Shown here: in pieces, positions 25,044 to 33,571 of the stretch
Layout: each line of letters opens with the position of its first letter
Numbering within the stretch: position 1 is the first letter of the stretch
From: an uncultured Clostridia bacterium
GTDB taxonomy: Bacteria; Bacillota; Clostridia; Oscillospirales; CAG-272
Assembly: GCA_948466345.1 (NCBI GenBank)
Contig: CAOKAC010000001.1
Coordinates: forward strand, 364,572 to 428,571
Direction of reading: 5' to 3'
Length of the DNA stretch: 64,000 bases
The notes under the pieces: generated by a model
The model's input: the letters and a program-made list of their open reading frames with translations, nothing else
What the model was told of the DNA's origin: nothing
The model's database searches: none
Program-made: the position numbers and the translations under genes

Positions 25044-26117
25044 TTATAATATTGCGTCCAAAAGCGCCAGGGCCACTGCCGCCTCTACTACCGGCACTGC
25101 ACGCAGAACAATACAGGGATCGTGACGCCCGTGTACGGTAAGCTTTTGCGGTTCCATCCGGGAAAGAGATACGCTTTCCTGCTCTATGCCGATGGAAGAT
25201 GTAGGCTTAAAAGCCGCCCGAATCAAAATGGGCATTCCATTTGCAATACCGCCTAAAATACCGCCGTTGTTATTGGAAGTGGTGCGCACCGCGCCGTCCC
25301 GAATCACATAGGGATCGTTGCACGCGCTGCCACGCATAGACGCACAGCCAAATCCTGCCCCAAATTCCACGCCCTTCACTGCGGGAACGGCAAAAAGCAT
25401 AGCGGCAAGCCGGCTTTCCAGTCCATCGAACATAGGATCCCCTACGCCGGTGGGCACACCGATGGCAGCACATTCCACTACACCGCCTACAGAATCGGCC
25501 TCTCCCTTTGCCGCAAGAATCGCTGCCTCCATAGAGGGGGCGACGCCGTCGTCTACCACAGGAAAGGTTTTTTCCCGAATCTTTTGCACCAAATCGGCAT
25601 TTACGTTCACACCGTCAAAAGGCGTATCATATACATGCTCAATTTGCGCCACATGAGCGCCCACGCATATGCCCCGCTGAGCCAGCAGCTGCAGGGCGAT
25701 ACCCCCGGCAATACACAGAGGAGCGGTAAGCCGCCCGGAAAAATGCCCGCCGCCTGTGGGGTCCTGGTGCCCGTTCCATTTCACAGATGCGGGGTAATCC
25801 GCATGCCCCGGTCTGGGACAGTCGGCAAGATTTGCGTAGTCCCCACTTCGGGTATTTGTATTGCGGATAATAGCCGTAAGAGGCGCACCGCAAGTGACGC
25901 CCTCATACAGGCCACACAAAAATTCAGGGGCGTCCGCTTCTCTTCGGGAGGTGGACAGGGCATTCTGTCCCGGTGCACGCCGGGCGAGAAACCGGTTTAA
26001 CGCATCCATATCAACGGGCAGCCCTGCAGGCAGTCCGTCTATAGTAACTCCAATTGCAGGGGAGTGAGATTGCCCAAAGATAGATATTTTAATTTTATTT
26101 CCGTACATACTGGCCAT
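25044..26117 (-). CDS. aroC: Chorismate synthase
   Basis: 357 residues, standard length. GQSHSPAIGVTIDGLPAG at the N-terminus, RPGHADYPA, DPTGGGHFSGRLTAP, VEFGAGFG and SNNNGGILGGI are the conserved motifs of the FMN-binding fold. It converts EPSP to chorismate and needs reduced FMN. It follows aroA by nine bases. Nothing unusual is seen. Confidence 0.97.
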   Translation of the reverse strand: MASMYGNKIKISIFGQSHSPAIGVTIDGLPAGLPVDMDALNRFLARRAPGQNALSTSRREADAPEFLCGLYEGVTCGAPLTAIIRNTNTRSGDYANLADCPRPGHADYPASVKWNGHQDPTGGGHFSGRLTAPLCIAGGIALQLLAQRGICVGAHVAQIEHVYDTPFDGVNVNADLVQKIREKTFPVVDDGVAPSMEAAILAAKGEADSVGGVVECAAIGVPTGVGDPMFDGLESRLAAMLFAVPAVKGVEFGAGFGCASMRGSACNDPYVIRDGAVRTTSNNNGGILGGIANGMPILIRAAFKPTSSIGIEQESVSLSRMEPQKLTVHGRHDPCIVLRAVPVVEAAVALALLDAIL

Positions 26118-26126
26118 AGTAATCTC

Positions 26127-27335
26127 CTAATTTATGTAGTCTACACTGCCGCCCAGCTTTGCAAAATCCTCCCAAAAAGCCGGATAGGATTTGCTGGCCG
26201 ACTGCGCGCCGAGAATCGTCACGTCTCCGCACAAAACAGAGGCCACAGCAGCGGACATAGCAATTCGATGGTCGCCGGCAGCGTCTACCACCCCGCCATG
26301 GAGTGCGCCGCCACCCTGAATGATGAGGCCGTCCTCCAATTCCTGCACCTGTCCCCCCAACGTGCGCAGCATGGCGGCGGAGGTGGCAAGCCGGTCGCTT
26401 TCCTTATAACGCAGTCGGGTGGCATTGTAAATCACCGTCTCTCCAGAACTGCCCAAAGCCGCCACCGACAATACCGGAACCAAATCTGGAATATCAGAAG
26501 CATCCACCTTGCAGTTTCCCTTTTTCATTTCCCGAAGCACATCACGAATGGCACGGTCCCCCTGAAGAGAGTTTTCCTGCAAGCCGATTACCTCCACCGG
26601 CGCCCCTAGGAAGCTGCATACTTCCCAGAAAGCCGCCGCCGACCAGTCTCCCTCCACGTCAATTTTTCCAGGGGAATGGTACTGCTGCCCACCGGGGACA
26701 GCGTACCCATCTGCTATGGGCACAATGGAAATGCCAAATGCCTGTAAAGACCACAAGGTCATGTCCACATAGGCGGCAGACTCCATTTTCCCTGTAAGGG
26801 TGATAGTGCTGTCTCCCTTACAAAGCGGGAGCGCAAAAAGCAAGCCGGATATAAACTGGGAAGACACATCGGAACGCAAAGTATAGGAACCGGGCATGAG
26901 CCTGCCCTGTATAGTAAGGGGACTTCCGCCTGCCTTTGACAGAATGCATCCATGCTGGATCAGTTCTTCCCGCAGAGGAGACAAGGGCCTGTCCGGCAGT
27001 CTGCCCCGCAGATGCAGTGCACTGTCAATTCCTGCCGCCCCCAAAATAGGAAGGAGAAACCGCAGGGTAGAGCCAGACTCACCGCAATCCATTTCGGCTC
27101 GATGTCCCTTTCTTTCAGGAACAACGGTAAACATGCCCGCCTCATAAGAAATACGGGCAAAGGCTGCTTCCAGACAATGCCGAGTCGCTTCTATATCTTC
27201 ATTCAGGGCGCTGCAGCCTATAATCGTCTTCTCTTCTGCAAGGCCGGCACAGATAAGCAGTCTGTGGGCCATAGATTTTGATGAAACTGCGGGGATCCTC
27301 CCCGCCAGATGTTTGCCGTTGACAGTAACAGTCAT
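26127..27335 (-). CDS. aroA: EPSP synthase (3-phosphoshikimate 1-carboxyvinyltransferase)
   Basis: 402 residues, slightly short of the typical 425-430. SSKSMAHRLLICAGLA, DCGESGSTLRFLLP, the DWSAAAFWE region, DLVPVLSVAALGSSGET and DHRIAMSAAVA are family motifs with the catalytic Lys, Arg, Asp and Glu positions in place. It adds enolpyruvate to shikimate-3-phosphate. I choose ATG 27335 over the upstream TTG, because the protein then starts at the normal TVTVNG position; the ribosome binding site is weak for both. Gene order aroB-aroA-aroC is tight, with 39 and 9 bases between genes. Confidence 0.95.
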   Translation of the reverse strand: MTVTVNGKHLAGRIPAVSSKSMAHRLLICAGLAEEKTIIGCSALNEDIEATRHCLEAAFARISYEAGMFTVVPERKGHRAEMDCGESGSTLRFLLPILGAAGIDSALHLRGRLPDRPLSPLREELIQHGCILSKAGGSPLTIQGRLMPGSYTLRSDVSSQFISGLLFALPLCKGDSTITLTGKMESAAYVDMTLWSLQAFGISIVPIADGYAVPGGQQYHSPGKIDVEGDWSAAAFWEVCSFLGAPVEVIGLQENSLQGDRAIRDVLREMKKGNCKVDASDIPDLVPVLSVAALGSSGETVIYNATRLRYKESDRLATSAAMLRTLGGQVQELEDGLIIQGGGALHGGVVDAAGDHRIAMSAAVASVLCGDVTILGAQSASKSYPAFWEDFAKLGGSVDYIN

Positions 27336-27374
27336 GATAATGCCTATGCCTTTCTTGGTCAAGTCTGTGTCTGT

Positions 27375-28430
27375 TTATTCTGATTCCATTCCGGCCCAGA
27401 AAAAGTCTTCCAGGTGGGAAACAGGAATCTTATAGGGAACACACAAGCCCATTTCTTCCGGCAGGATCAGCGTAATGGTATCGCCGGCCCGCTTTTTGTC
27501 AGACAGAGCGGCCTGTGCCAGCTGTCTAGGAGAAAAGTCGCATCGAGTAGGTAATTGATGCAGAGCAAGCAGTTCGCAAAGTCGGTCTGCTATATCCTCC
27601 TGGCACAAACCCAGCTTGCAGGCTCCGCGGCTGGCAATGACCATACCCACTGCTACAGCTCTGCCGTGGGAAATCTGATAGTCAGAGCAAAGTTCTATTC
27701 CATGGGCTGCTGTATGACCGAAGTTCAGTAACGCACGTACGCCGCTGTCCCGTTCATCCGCTTCTACAACATCTCGTTTAATCGCTACACATGCGGCAAT
27801 CACATCCTCCGGATCGGGTCGTACCGGTTGATGCAGCCGTTGGAACAGGGCGGCGTTCCGAATAACGCCGTATTTGATTACCTCCGCCATCCCATCGGCA
27901 AAAATCTCATCGGACAAGGTATCCAAAAGGGTATAGTCACACAATACCAGGTGAGGCTGCCAAAACGCGCCGCATAAATTTTTCCCCGCTGCAAGGTCAA
28001 CGGCAGTTTTACCTCCCACGGAAGAATCCACGGCGGCAAGCAGGGTAGTGGGAACCTGAATAAATGGAATTCCCCGCAAATACGTTGCCGCGGCAAAGCC
28101 CGCAAGATCCCCCACTACGCCGCCGCCAAAGGCCAGAATGGCGTCTGTGCGGGTCAGCTGATGCTGCGCCAAAAATTCCAGCAAAGCGCTGTATGTAGAG
28201 ATAGACTTAGAACTCTCCCCGGCAGGAAATACAAACTTAACAAAGTCAATTCCATCCAGGGCCCTTTCCAATGCGTCCCCATAGAGACGGTTTACTGTGT
28301 CGTCCGTAACAACGGCAATGCGGGTCTCCGGGCTAAACAAGGAACGGATATGCCCTCCTAAATCCTTTAAAATATTTTTTCCGATAAAGACATCATACTG
28401 TCTGGATGCGTGTACTTGTATGGTTTTCAT
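27375..28430 (-). CDS. aroB: 3-dehydroquinate synthase
   Basis: 351 residues. AFGGGVVGDLAGFAAATYLRG contains the NAD-binding glycine motif, PTTLLAAVDSSVGGKTAVD the substrate-binding Lys region, and MAEVIKYG and NFGHTAAHGIE the metal-binding Glu and His. It cyclises DAHP to 3-dehydroquinate with NAD and a divalent metal. Its ATG directly follows the tyrA stop codon, so the two are coupled. Confidence 0.97.
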   Translation of the reverse strand: MKTIQVHASRQYDVFIGKNILKDLGGHIRSLFSPETRIAVVTDDTVNRLYGDALERALDGIDFVKFVFPAGESSKSISTYSALLEFLAQHQLTRTDAILAFGGGVVGDLAGFAAATYLRGIPFIQVPTTLLAAVDSSVGGKTAVDLAAGKNLCGAFWQPHLVLCDYTLLDTLSDEIFADGMAEVIKYGVIRNAALFQRLHQPVRPDPEDVIAACVAIKRDVVEADERDSGVRALLNFGHTAAHGIELCSDYQISHGRAVAVGMVIASRGACKLGLCQEDIADRLCELLALHQLPTRCDFSPRQLAQAALSDKKRAGDTITLILPEEMGLCVPYKIPVSHLEDFFWAGMESE

Positions 28431-29267
28431 CTATCCGTCTATTTCCTCCTTGCACCGGCGGCCTTCCGCTAGCAGGTGCTTCATTGTTTCTCGGTCTCCC
28501 TTGTCCAGAGCCTGTCGATATGCCTGTAGGGCGTCAATGAAATAATCCATTTCCCGAAGCAGATAATCTGCGTTTTCAAAAAATAGTTCTGTCCACATCT
28601 CCTCATTGAGCCACGCCACCCGGGTCAGATCCTTATAACTTCCCGCCGAAAATCCCTTATGAGCCCGGGCTGTGGGACTTTTAATAAAGGCGTTGGACAC
28701 CACATGGGGCATTTGGGAAGTAAAGGCAATCATAAGATCGTGTTCCTTTGCCGTAGTTATAGTAATGCGGCCAAATCCTACCGGCTCCAGTAAACTTTTA
28801 ATATGGGCAGTAAGATGAATATCATCAAAGCGGGACGGCACAAGGATCATAGAAGCCCCTCGATACAAATTTGCCCGGCTGTATTTATACCCAGAATACT
28901 GAGATCCTGCCATAGGATGACCCCCGGCATAGATAAAGCCGTACTTTTCTGCGATAGCAAAACCTGCCTTGCAGATAGTACGTTTGGTTCCACAGCAGTC
29001 CACCACCACAGTCTGCGGGCGGACATATGAAGCAATATTCTCCAAATACTCCACGGCTGCCCCCGTATACAGGGCAATGAGAATCAAATCGCATTCTCCA
29101 ATGCGCTCCTGGGTCAGTTCTCCATCCAGAACGCCGTCAATTTGGGCGATATGGGTGATGGAGGTATCCCGGTCAAATCCAAGAACCGTCACATCCTGGT
29201 CGGACTCCTTATATGCTTTTGCCAAGGACCCGCCAATCAGGCCCAGTCCTGCGATGCCTACAACCAT
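28431..29267 (-). CDS. tyrA: Prephenate dehydrogenase
   Basis: 278 residues. An NAD(P)-binding Rossmann domain starts with VGIAGLGLIGGSLAKA, and the helical dimerisation domain has GGHPMAGSQYSGY, with the catalytic His, and SQMPHVVSNA. There is no C-terminal ACT domain, which some Firmicutes TyrA proteins have, so feedback control at this protein may be absent or act in the core. It makes 4-hydroxyphenylpyruvate for tyrosine. The gene sits between aroF and aroB with almost no spacing. Confidence 0.94.
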   Translation of the reverse strand: MVVGIAGLGLIGGSLAKAYKESDQDVTVLGFDRDTSITHIAQIDGVLDGELTQERIGECDLILIALYTGAAVEYLENIASYVRPQTVVVDCCGTKRTICKAGFAIAEKYGFIYAGGHPMAGSQYSGYKYSRANLYRGASMILVPSRFDDIHLTAHIKSLLEPVGFGRITITTAKEHDLMIAFTSQMPHVVSNAFIKSPTARAHKGFSAGSYKDLTRVAWLNEEMWTELFFENADYLLREMDYFIDALQAYRQALDKGDRETMKHLLAEGRRCKEEIDG

Positions 29268-29268
29268 A

Positions 29269-30294
29269 TTAATTCACCCCATCCTTTTCCATTCCCAGGG
29301 CCCTGCGCACTGCCAGCACATCTGCCGCAGCAGATGCAAATTGCGCCGGCGTTAAAGCCTGCGCCCCGTCGCATAAGGCGGCGGACGGATCGTTATGCAC
29401 CTCAATCATAATCCCGTCCGCGCCGGCAGCAGCAGCGGCTCTTGCCATGGGCGTTACCAGGCGGGCAGCGCCGGTAGCATGGCTGGGATCCACCACCACA
29501 GGTAGGTGGGTACGTTCCCGCAGTACTGCTACGCAGGAAAGATCCAATGTATTTCTAGTATAAGTTTCAAAGGTACGGATTCCCCGCTCGCACAAAATCA
29601 CATCGCTGCAGCCCCCTGCCATCACATACTCTGCACTCATCAGCAGTTCCTTGATGGTACTGGACAAGCCCCGCTTGATCAGAATAGGCTTGCCGCAACG
29701 GCCCAATTCCCGCAGCAGATCAAAATTTTGCATATTTCTTGCGCCCACCTGGATGATATCCACCTCTTCAAACAAATCCAATTGGGATGCGTTCATGATT
29801 TCTGTGATAATGGGCATGCCGGCAGCCTTCCCAGCCTGTATCAGCATGTGAATCCCATCGGCACCCAGGCCCTGAAAATCATAGGGAGATGTACGAGGTT
29901 TAAACGCGCCGCCGCGCAGCACAGCGGCACCGCCCTGCCGGACAGCTTTTGCCACCGTGACGATTTGTTCCTCGCTTTCTACAGAGCACGGCCCTGCGAT
30001 CATGGCAAAATGGCCGCCGCCGATTCGAACGGTATCAGATATTTTCACCACGGTGTCCTGTGGATGGAATTTCCGGTTTGCACTTTTATAAGGTTCAGAA
30101 ACCCGGGTAGCGGATTCTACAATACTCAGCCCGCATAAAAGGTCTGTATCGATACGGCTGGTGTCGCCAATCAGCCCGATAATGGTTTGATATTCGCCTT
30201 TGGAAATGTGTACATCCAGTCCTTTTTCCTGAAACCAGTCACACAGGCTTTCTATTTGAGATTCTGTGGCGTCCTGCCGTAAAACTGCTATCAT
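29269..30294 (-). CDS. aroF: DAHP synthase (3-deoxy-7-phosphoheptulonate synthase), type I beta
   Basis: 341 residues. A ferredoxin-like regulatory domain (about 1-70) precedes the TIM barrel. The catalytic part has GPCSVES, RGGAFKPRTSPYDFQGLG, the metal-binding region ILCERGIRTFE and VDPSHATG. This arrangement is the Thermotoga/Bacillus type I beta enzyme, in which the N-terminal domain mediates Tyr or prephenate inhibition. It catalyses the first committed step, PEP plus erythrose-4-phosphate to DAHP. It is the first structural gene after the Phe/Tyr leader peptide and terminator. Confidence 0.96.
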   Translation of the reverse strand: MIAVLRQDATESQIESLCDWFQEKGLDVHISKGEYQTIIGLIGDTSRIDTDLLCGLSIVESATRVSEPYKSANRKFHPQDTVVKISDTVRIGGGHFAMIAGPCSVESEEQIVTVAKAVRQGGAAVLRGGAFKPRTSPYDFQGLGADGIHMLIQAGKAAGMPIITEIMNASQLDLFEEVDIIQVGARNMQNFDLLRELGRCGKPILIKRGLSSTIKELLMSAEYVMAGGCSDVILCERGIRTFETYTRNTLDLSCVAVLRERTHLPVVVDPSHATGAARLVTPMARAAAAAGADGIMIEVHNDPSAALCDGAQALTPAQFASAAADVLAVRRALGMEKDGVN

Positions 30295-30333
30295 TGCTTT
30301 GATCCTTTCTATTTTGCGGGAATACTTTCATAC

Positions 30334-30362
30334 AAAAAAATCACGCAGCTACTGCTGCGTGA
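30334..30362 (-). terminator. Attenuator terminator of the aro operon
   Basis: On the minus strand a 9-bp stem (TCACGCAGC/GCTGCGTGA, loop AGTA) is followed by seven T. It lies between the leader peptide and aroF. Its 5' arm (30353-30358) is complementary to the end of the leader peptide frame (30398-30403), giving a possible antiterminator. Confidence 0.85.
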
Positions 30363-30393
30363 AATTCCTTGTTTTTGTATAAAAAACGGCTAT

Positions 30394-30468
30394 TCATGCA
30401 GCACAAAATTCTTTTACCATAAAGTAAAAGTAAAAATAGCTGTATGCAAAGAAAACACCGTTTTTCAT
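30394..30468 (-). CDS. Phe/Tyr-rich leader peptide of the aro operon
   Basis: A 24-codon frame starting at ATG 30468. It encodes six Phe (6, 7, 12, 14, 16, 21) and four Tyr (9, 11, 13, 15), with the dense run AYSYFYFYF at residues 8-16. It ends with TGA 39 bases before the attenuator stem. A stalled ribosome at these codons would cover a 7-bp hairpin (CTTTTAC/GTAAAAG) and allow alternative pairing near the stop codon. This is the arrangement of classical pheA-type attenuation; the direct link to Phe and Tyr supply is inferred. The Shine-Dalgarno AAAAGGA is 13 bases upstream, a somewhat long spacing. Confidence 0.82.
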   Translation of the reverse strand: MKNGVFFAYSYFYFYFMVKEFCAA

Positions 30469-30525
30469 AATTATACCATGATCCTTTTCACATTTGCGAC
30501 AAACACATGCCGGTACAAAAATTTA

Positions 30526-30578
30526 GGATGAAAAGCATTTTACACCATTCACATTGTAAAATGTCTTTTAGGCATCCT
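30526..30578 (-). promoter_or_regulatory. Long hairpin in the aro leader RNA
   Basis: On the minus strand AGGATG, AAAAG and CATTTTACA pair with TGTAAAATG, CTTTT and CATCCT, with small bulges. The structure lies just after the promoter start site and before the leader peptide. Its role is unknown; RNA stability or a second control layer are possible. Confidence 0.55.
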
Positions 30579-30594
30579 TATTTTATTTGTAATT

Positions 30595-30623
30595 ATTATA
30601 GACGCATCCCGGCCTGGTGTCAA
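30595..30623 (-). promoter_or_regulatory. Consensus promoter of the aro operon
   Basis: On the minus strand TTGACA (30618-30623), exactly 17 bases, TATAAT (30595-30600): a perfect sigma-A promoter. Such a strong promoter is expected when control is by downstream attenuation. Confidence 0.9.
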
Positions 30624-30662
30624 TATTTTTAAGCGAAAAACTGTATAAATTTATAATAAATC

Positions 30663-31580
30663 TCACGATTTCGGGATCCGGATTACAATTTCGGTGTCCG
30701 TTCCCGTCTCCCGGCGGCAGGTTTCCACTGGAATCCCGCTGGTGCGTACCGTCTCAATCGCGCGATCAATGGTATTATAAAACAGGCGTACATCCCGGAT
30801 GATCAGCCGGGTCGAGCCTTTGGATTCACCTCTCTCCCGCTCCGCTTCTTTTGCCTGCGCGATCAGCCTGTCCACATACTCCTCTGTCGCTGCAACATTC
30901 ATATCCCGGCGAATGATGGTATGCAGCACACTTCTGCGCTGTGCGCTGTCCTTTATGCGGAGCAGTGCACGTACGTGCCGCTCCGTGAGGGATGCGGACA
31001 AAATTTCGTCCCGTTCTTCCTCCGGGATCCGCAGCAGCCGCAGCTTATTGGCGACATAAGACTGGGAACAAGATAGCTGAGACGCAATTTTCTCCTGGGT
31101 GAGGCAATGAACCTGCATTAGCGTATAGATGGCCGCAGCTTGCTCAAACATGTTTAAATTTTCCCGCTGGATGTTTTCGATAATTGCAAGATGGGCGGAC
31201 TCTTCGCTGTCCGCCTGCATCAGCACGCACGGAACCTGCTCCAGCCCCAGCAGCTTTGCCGCACGCAGACGGCGTTCCCCTGCAACCAGCTCATATCCGC
31301 TGCCTCCTTCCGGCCGGCGCACCGCCAGCGGCTGAATAATTCCATGGATACGGATACTGTCCGCTAGGCGCAAAATCGCATCCTCCGTAAAAAATCGTCT
31401 TGGTTGGGAAGGGTTCGGGGTGATTTCCCCGGGAGAGAGCATAAAAATCATTTGCACCCGACTTTTTTCCCCTAACGAAAAAAGTCCGCTGTCTTCTCGT
31501 GGGGCTGGCACATCAAAAATTTTTGTGCTTTCCTCTGCCTGCACTTTTTTTGTTTTTTGAAAAAACATTGTTCCTGCCAT
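30663..31580 (-). CDS. noc: ParB/Spo0J-family protein, probable nucleoid occlusion factor Noc
   Basis: 305 residues. The N-terminal ParB domain has ITPNPSQPRRFF, GERRLRAAK (the CTP-binding box) and ENIQRENLN; a helix-turn-helix region follows (TQEKIASQLSCSQSYVANKLRLL) in two adjacent segments, then a C-terminal dimerisation part. The N-terminus (MAGTMFFQK) has hydrophobic and basic residues that could form the membrane-binding amphipathic helix of Noc. The position next to rsmG is typical of Noc in Firmicutes; a ParB partner of a ParA is the alternative. No ParA is directly adjacent. Confidence 0.88.
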   Translation of the reverse strand: MAGTMFFQKTKKVQAEESTKIFDVPAPREDSGLFSLGEKSRVQMIFMLSPGEITPNPSQPRRFFTEDAILRLADSIRIHGIIQPLAVRRPEGGSGYELVAGERRLRAAKLLGLEQVPCVLMQADSEESAHLAIIENIQRENLNMFEQAAAIYTLMQVHCLTQEKIASQLSCSQSYVANKLRLLRIPEEERDEILSASLTERHVRALLRIKDSAQRRSVLHTIIRRDMNVAATEEYVDRLIAQAKEAERERGESKGSTRLIIRDVRLFYNTIDRAIETVRTSGIPVETCRRETGTDTEIVIRIPKS

Positions 31581-31722
31581 TTTTATGTATCCTTTACTTT
31601 AAAAAATTCTACATATAGGATAGCATGGCCGGATAAGATATAAAGGAAAATCAGGGGCGAATTAAAAATTTGTTTTTGTAGCCCTTTGGAAAATTTTCCC
31701 CGGTACTGCAGGGGAATGACGG

Positions 31723-32475
31723 TCAAAGCGGTTTTTTTGCAATCCGTGCCGCGCAGCGGGGATATGTAGGCGATGTAGGTGAAATTTTTCTGTAAATCAG
31801 TAAAAATCTCTTTTCTTCCAGCTTAGGCAGGGAATATGGCGTAACGCGCAGAAGTTTGCAGGATAAAAGCTCTGCGGCACGCTGGGCCTCCTGCTCCTCT
31901 TCCATTGCGCTGCTGCCTTTCATAGCAATAAAATACCCGCCTGGCTGTACAAAAGGAACGCACAGTTCCAAAAGCATAGGAAGTCTCGCTACTGCACGTG
32001 CTGTAACAAAGGCAAAGCGCTCCCGCATCTCTCCCCGCCCCGCTTCTTCCGCACGGGCACAGACTGTATGAAAATCTTCTATACCGCACAGGGTTGCGGT
32101 ATCGCGGATATACGCAATTTTTTTCGCGGTGCTGTCTAGAGCGGTCACATGTATCTGGCTCAATGCCGCACCGATAGGCAGGGAGGGGAATCCGCCGCCG
32201 CTGCCTACGTCCAGCAGGGTATTTCCCTGGGAATGGCCCTCCTCCAGCAGCGTCTGCACCTCTCTTGCCGCAAAAAGACTGTCGATAAAATGTTTGCGCA
32301 GCACCTCGTCCGGCTGTGTGATGGCTGTAAGATTGAAACGGCGGCCCTGTTCATCTAAATTTTGGGCAATACAGTGCAGTCGCGCGCCAATGGCTGTATC
32401 GCCAAAGCAGTCCAGCCCCGATTCCTGGGTAAGTCTTATAAATTCACTGATAAAAATTTCTTTTTCGTATACCAT
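31723..32475 (-). CDS. rsmG: 16S rRNA (guanine527-N7) methyltransferase RsmG
   Basis: 250 residues with FNLTAITQPDEVLRKHFIDSL, the SAM-binding LLDVGSGGGFPSLPIGA, and ARAVARLPMLLELC. These are the hallmarks of RsmG/GidB, which methylates G527 of 16S rRNA; its loss gives low-level streptomycin resistance. It is next to noc, as in many Firmicutes. The last 20 residues are Pro/Lys-rich and probably disordered. The SAM motif and length are normal. Confidence 0.95.
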   Translation of the reverse strand: MVYEKEIFISEFIRLTQESGLDCFGDTAIGARLHCIAQNLDEQGRRFNLTAITQPDEVLRKHFIDSLFAAREVQTLLEEGHSQGNTLLDVGSGGGFPSLPIGAALSQIHVTALDSTAKKIAYIRDTATLCGIEDFHTVCARAEEAGRGEMRERFAFVTARAVARLPMLLELCVPFVQPGGYFIAMKGSSAMEEEQEAQRAAELLSCKLLRVTPYSLPKLEEKRFLLIYRKISPTSPTYPRCAARIAKKPL

Positions 32476-32495
32476 TATTTACTCCGTTTGTATTG

Positions 32496-32831
32496 TCAGT
32501 CATGCCGGCCTGTGAGGGCAATAATCTTTCGCAGATTATCCGGCTGTATTTTTACACTTGGTCCATAAGCAGCCCGATTGCGTCGGAGTGCGCCGCATTT
32601 GGTGCATCGATGATGAATAATATAGCCTTTTTTCGGATCCGGTTCAGCAAATGCCGGTTCCATCAGACCACCGCAGTCACTGGCGCGGTCTCCAGGCAGC
32701 TCGTCCAAATGACGGCTCCAAAGGCAAAAAGGGCAATGATTTCTGGAGGTAAATCCCAACGGCTCTACCGTCTTGCCGCAATGGCCGCAGATAAAGCCAT
32801 TGTCTTTTTTCTGAAATCGTTTATTGTCCAT
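32496..32831 (-). CDS. RNHCP domain protein
   Basis: 111 residues with the diagnostic RNHCPFCLWSRHLDELPGDRASDCGGLMEP region, visible in parts as RNHCPFCLWS and PGDRASDCGG. Two CxxC pairs (CGHC near residue 16, CPFC at 33) and HRCTKC suggest a zinc-ribbon fold. The family is common in bacteria but has no assigned function. It lies 20 bases upstream of rsmG on the same strand and could be cotranscribed with it. Confidence 0.88.
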   Translation of the reverse strand: MDNKRFQKKDNGFICGHCGKTVEPLGFTSRNHCPFCLWSRHLDELPGDRASDCGGLMEPAFAEPDPKKGYIIHHRCTKCGALRRNRAAYGPSVKIQPDNLRKIIALTGRHD

Positions 32832-32988
32832 ATATTGAAATACCCTTTCAAAAAATATGATACTACGCGCACGATGCGCTTTTTGCTCTTACGAAAAAAC
32901 TTTATCCCCGGTACATAGATTGCCCCTGCAGGGGAGATACTATCACTGTGCAAAAATCTATCATTATAAAGATAAAGGAGCATGCACA

Positions 32989-33525
32989 ATGAAGTTACAA
33001 AAATACAAAAAGGGGATATCGGTATTTTTTGCGGTTTTGATTGCAGCAACTGTATGTTTGATTCTGCCCATTACCGCAAGCGCCGGTACTCTGCAGGAGG
33101 ATGCGGCGAAGGAAGTCGCCGTTTCCGATATGCTTCCCGGTGATATGGGAATGGCCAGAAACAATACCGGGGATAGCAGCAACGGTAACGCTGACGGAGA
33201 CATTTTAGATCCGGACAACGGTACTGTAGACAACGATGTGGACCATGACGGCGGCGACACCTCCGATGGGATGGACGACAGCCGTGACACATCCGACGGA
33301 GCTGCTACATCTGACAAAGATGCAGGCACCTCCGATAAAGACACCGAGGCTGCAACTTCCGATAAGGACAAGGACACCTCTGATAAAGATACGACAAACG
33401 ACCTTGTGGAAGATGTGGAAGAAGATGTAAGCAATGCGGGGGTCTGGGGTATTATCATTGCCATTATTATCATCGTAATTATCATCGCCCTGATTTTCGC
33501 CTTCGTGCCTAAGCGCAAGAAGTAA
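32989..33525 (+). CDS. Secreted/anchored Asp-rich repeat protein
   Basis: 178 residues. A signal peptide (about 1-32, ending ITASAG) is followed by a low-complexity Asp/Ser/Thr region with repeated TSDKD units, then a C-terminal transmembrane helix (about 150-172, almost all Ile/Val) and a basic tail PKRKK. There is no LPXTG motif, so it is a membrane-anchored extracellular protein. The acidic repeats could bind Ca2+ or act as a spacer. I do not recognise a family. ATG 32989 has AAAGGAG eight bases upstream. It is flanked by divergent and convergent genes, so it is a single-gene unit ended by a terminator. Confidence 0.75.
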   Translation: MKLQKYKKGISVFFAVLIAATVCLILPITASAGTLQEDAAKEVAVSDMLPGDMGMARNNTGDSSNGNADGDILDPDNGTVDNDVDHDGGDTSDGMDDSRDTSDGAATSDKDAGTSDKDTEAATSDKDKDTSDKDTTNDLVEDVEEDVSNAGVWGIIIAIIIIVIIIALIFAFVPKRKK

Positions 33526-33532
33526 CAGGGAA

Positions 33533-33560
33533 GGAGCCCGGAGAGATCCGGGCTCCTTTT
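33533..33560 (+). terminator. Terminator after the Asp-rich protein gene
   Basis: A nine-base GC-rich stem (33533-33541 with 33548-33556) followed by TTTT. Confidence 0.85.
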
Positions 33561-33571
33561 CTATATAGAAT

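Noticed and set aside
30470..30475. TATAAT immediately before the leader-peptide ATG as the aro promoter
   Set aside because: It has no acceptable -35 box at 17 bases, and a perfect promoter lies further upstream. Using it would also remove the leader peptide start.
31688..31699. A 12-base palindrome near noc as a Noc-binding or parS site
   Set aside because: It does not match the known Noc or parS consensus and is a simple A/T palindrome.
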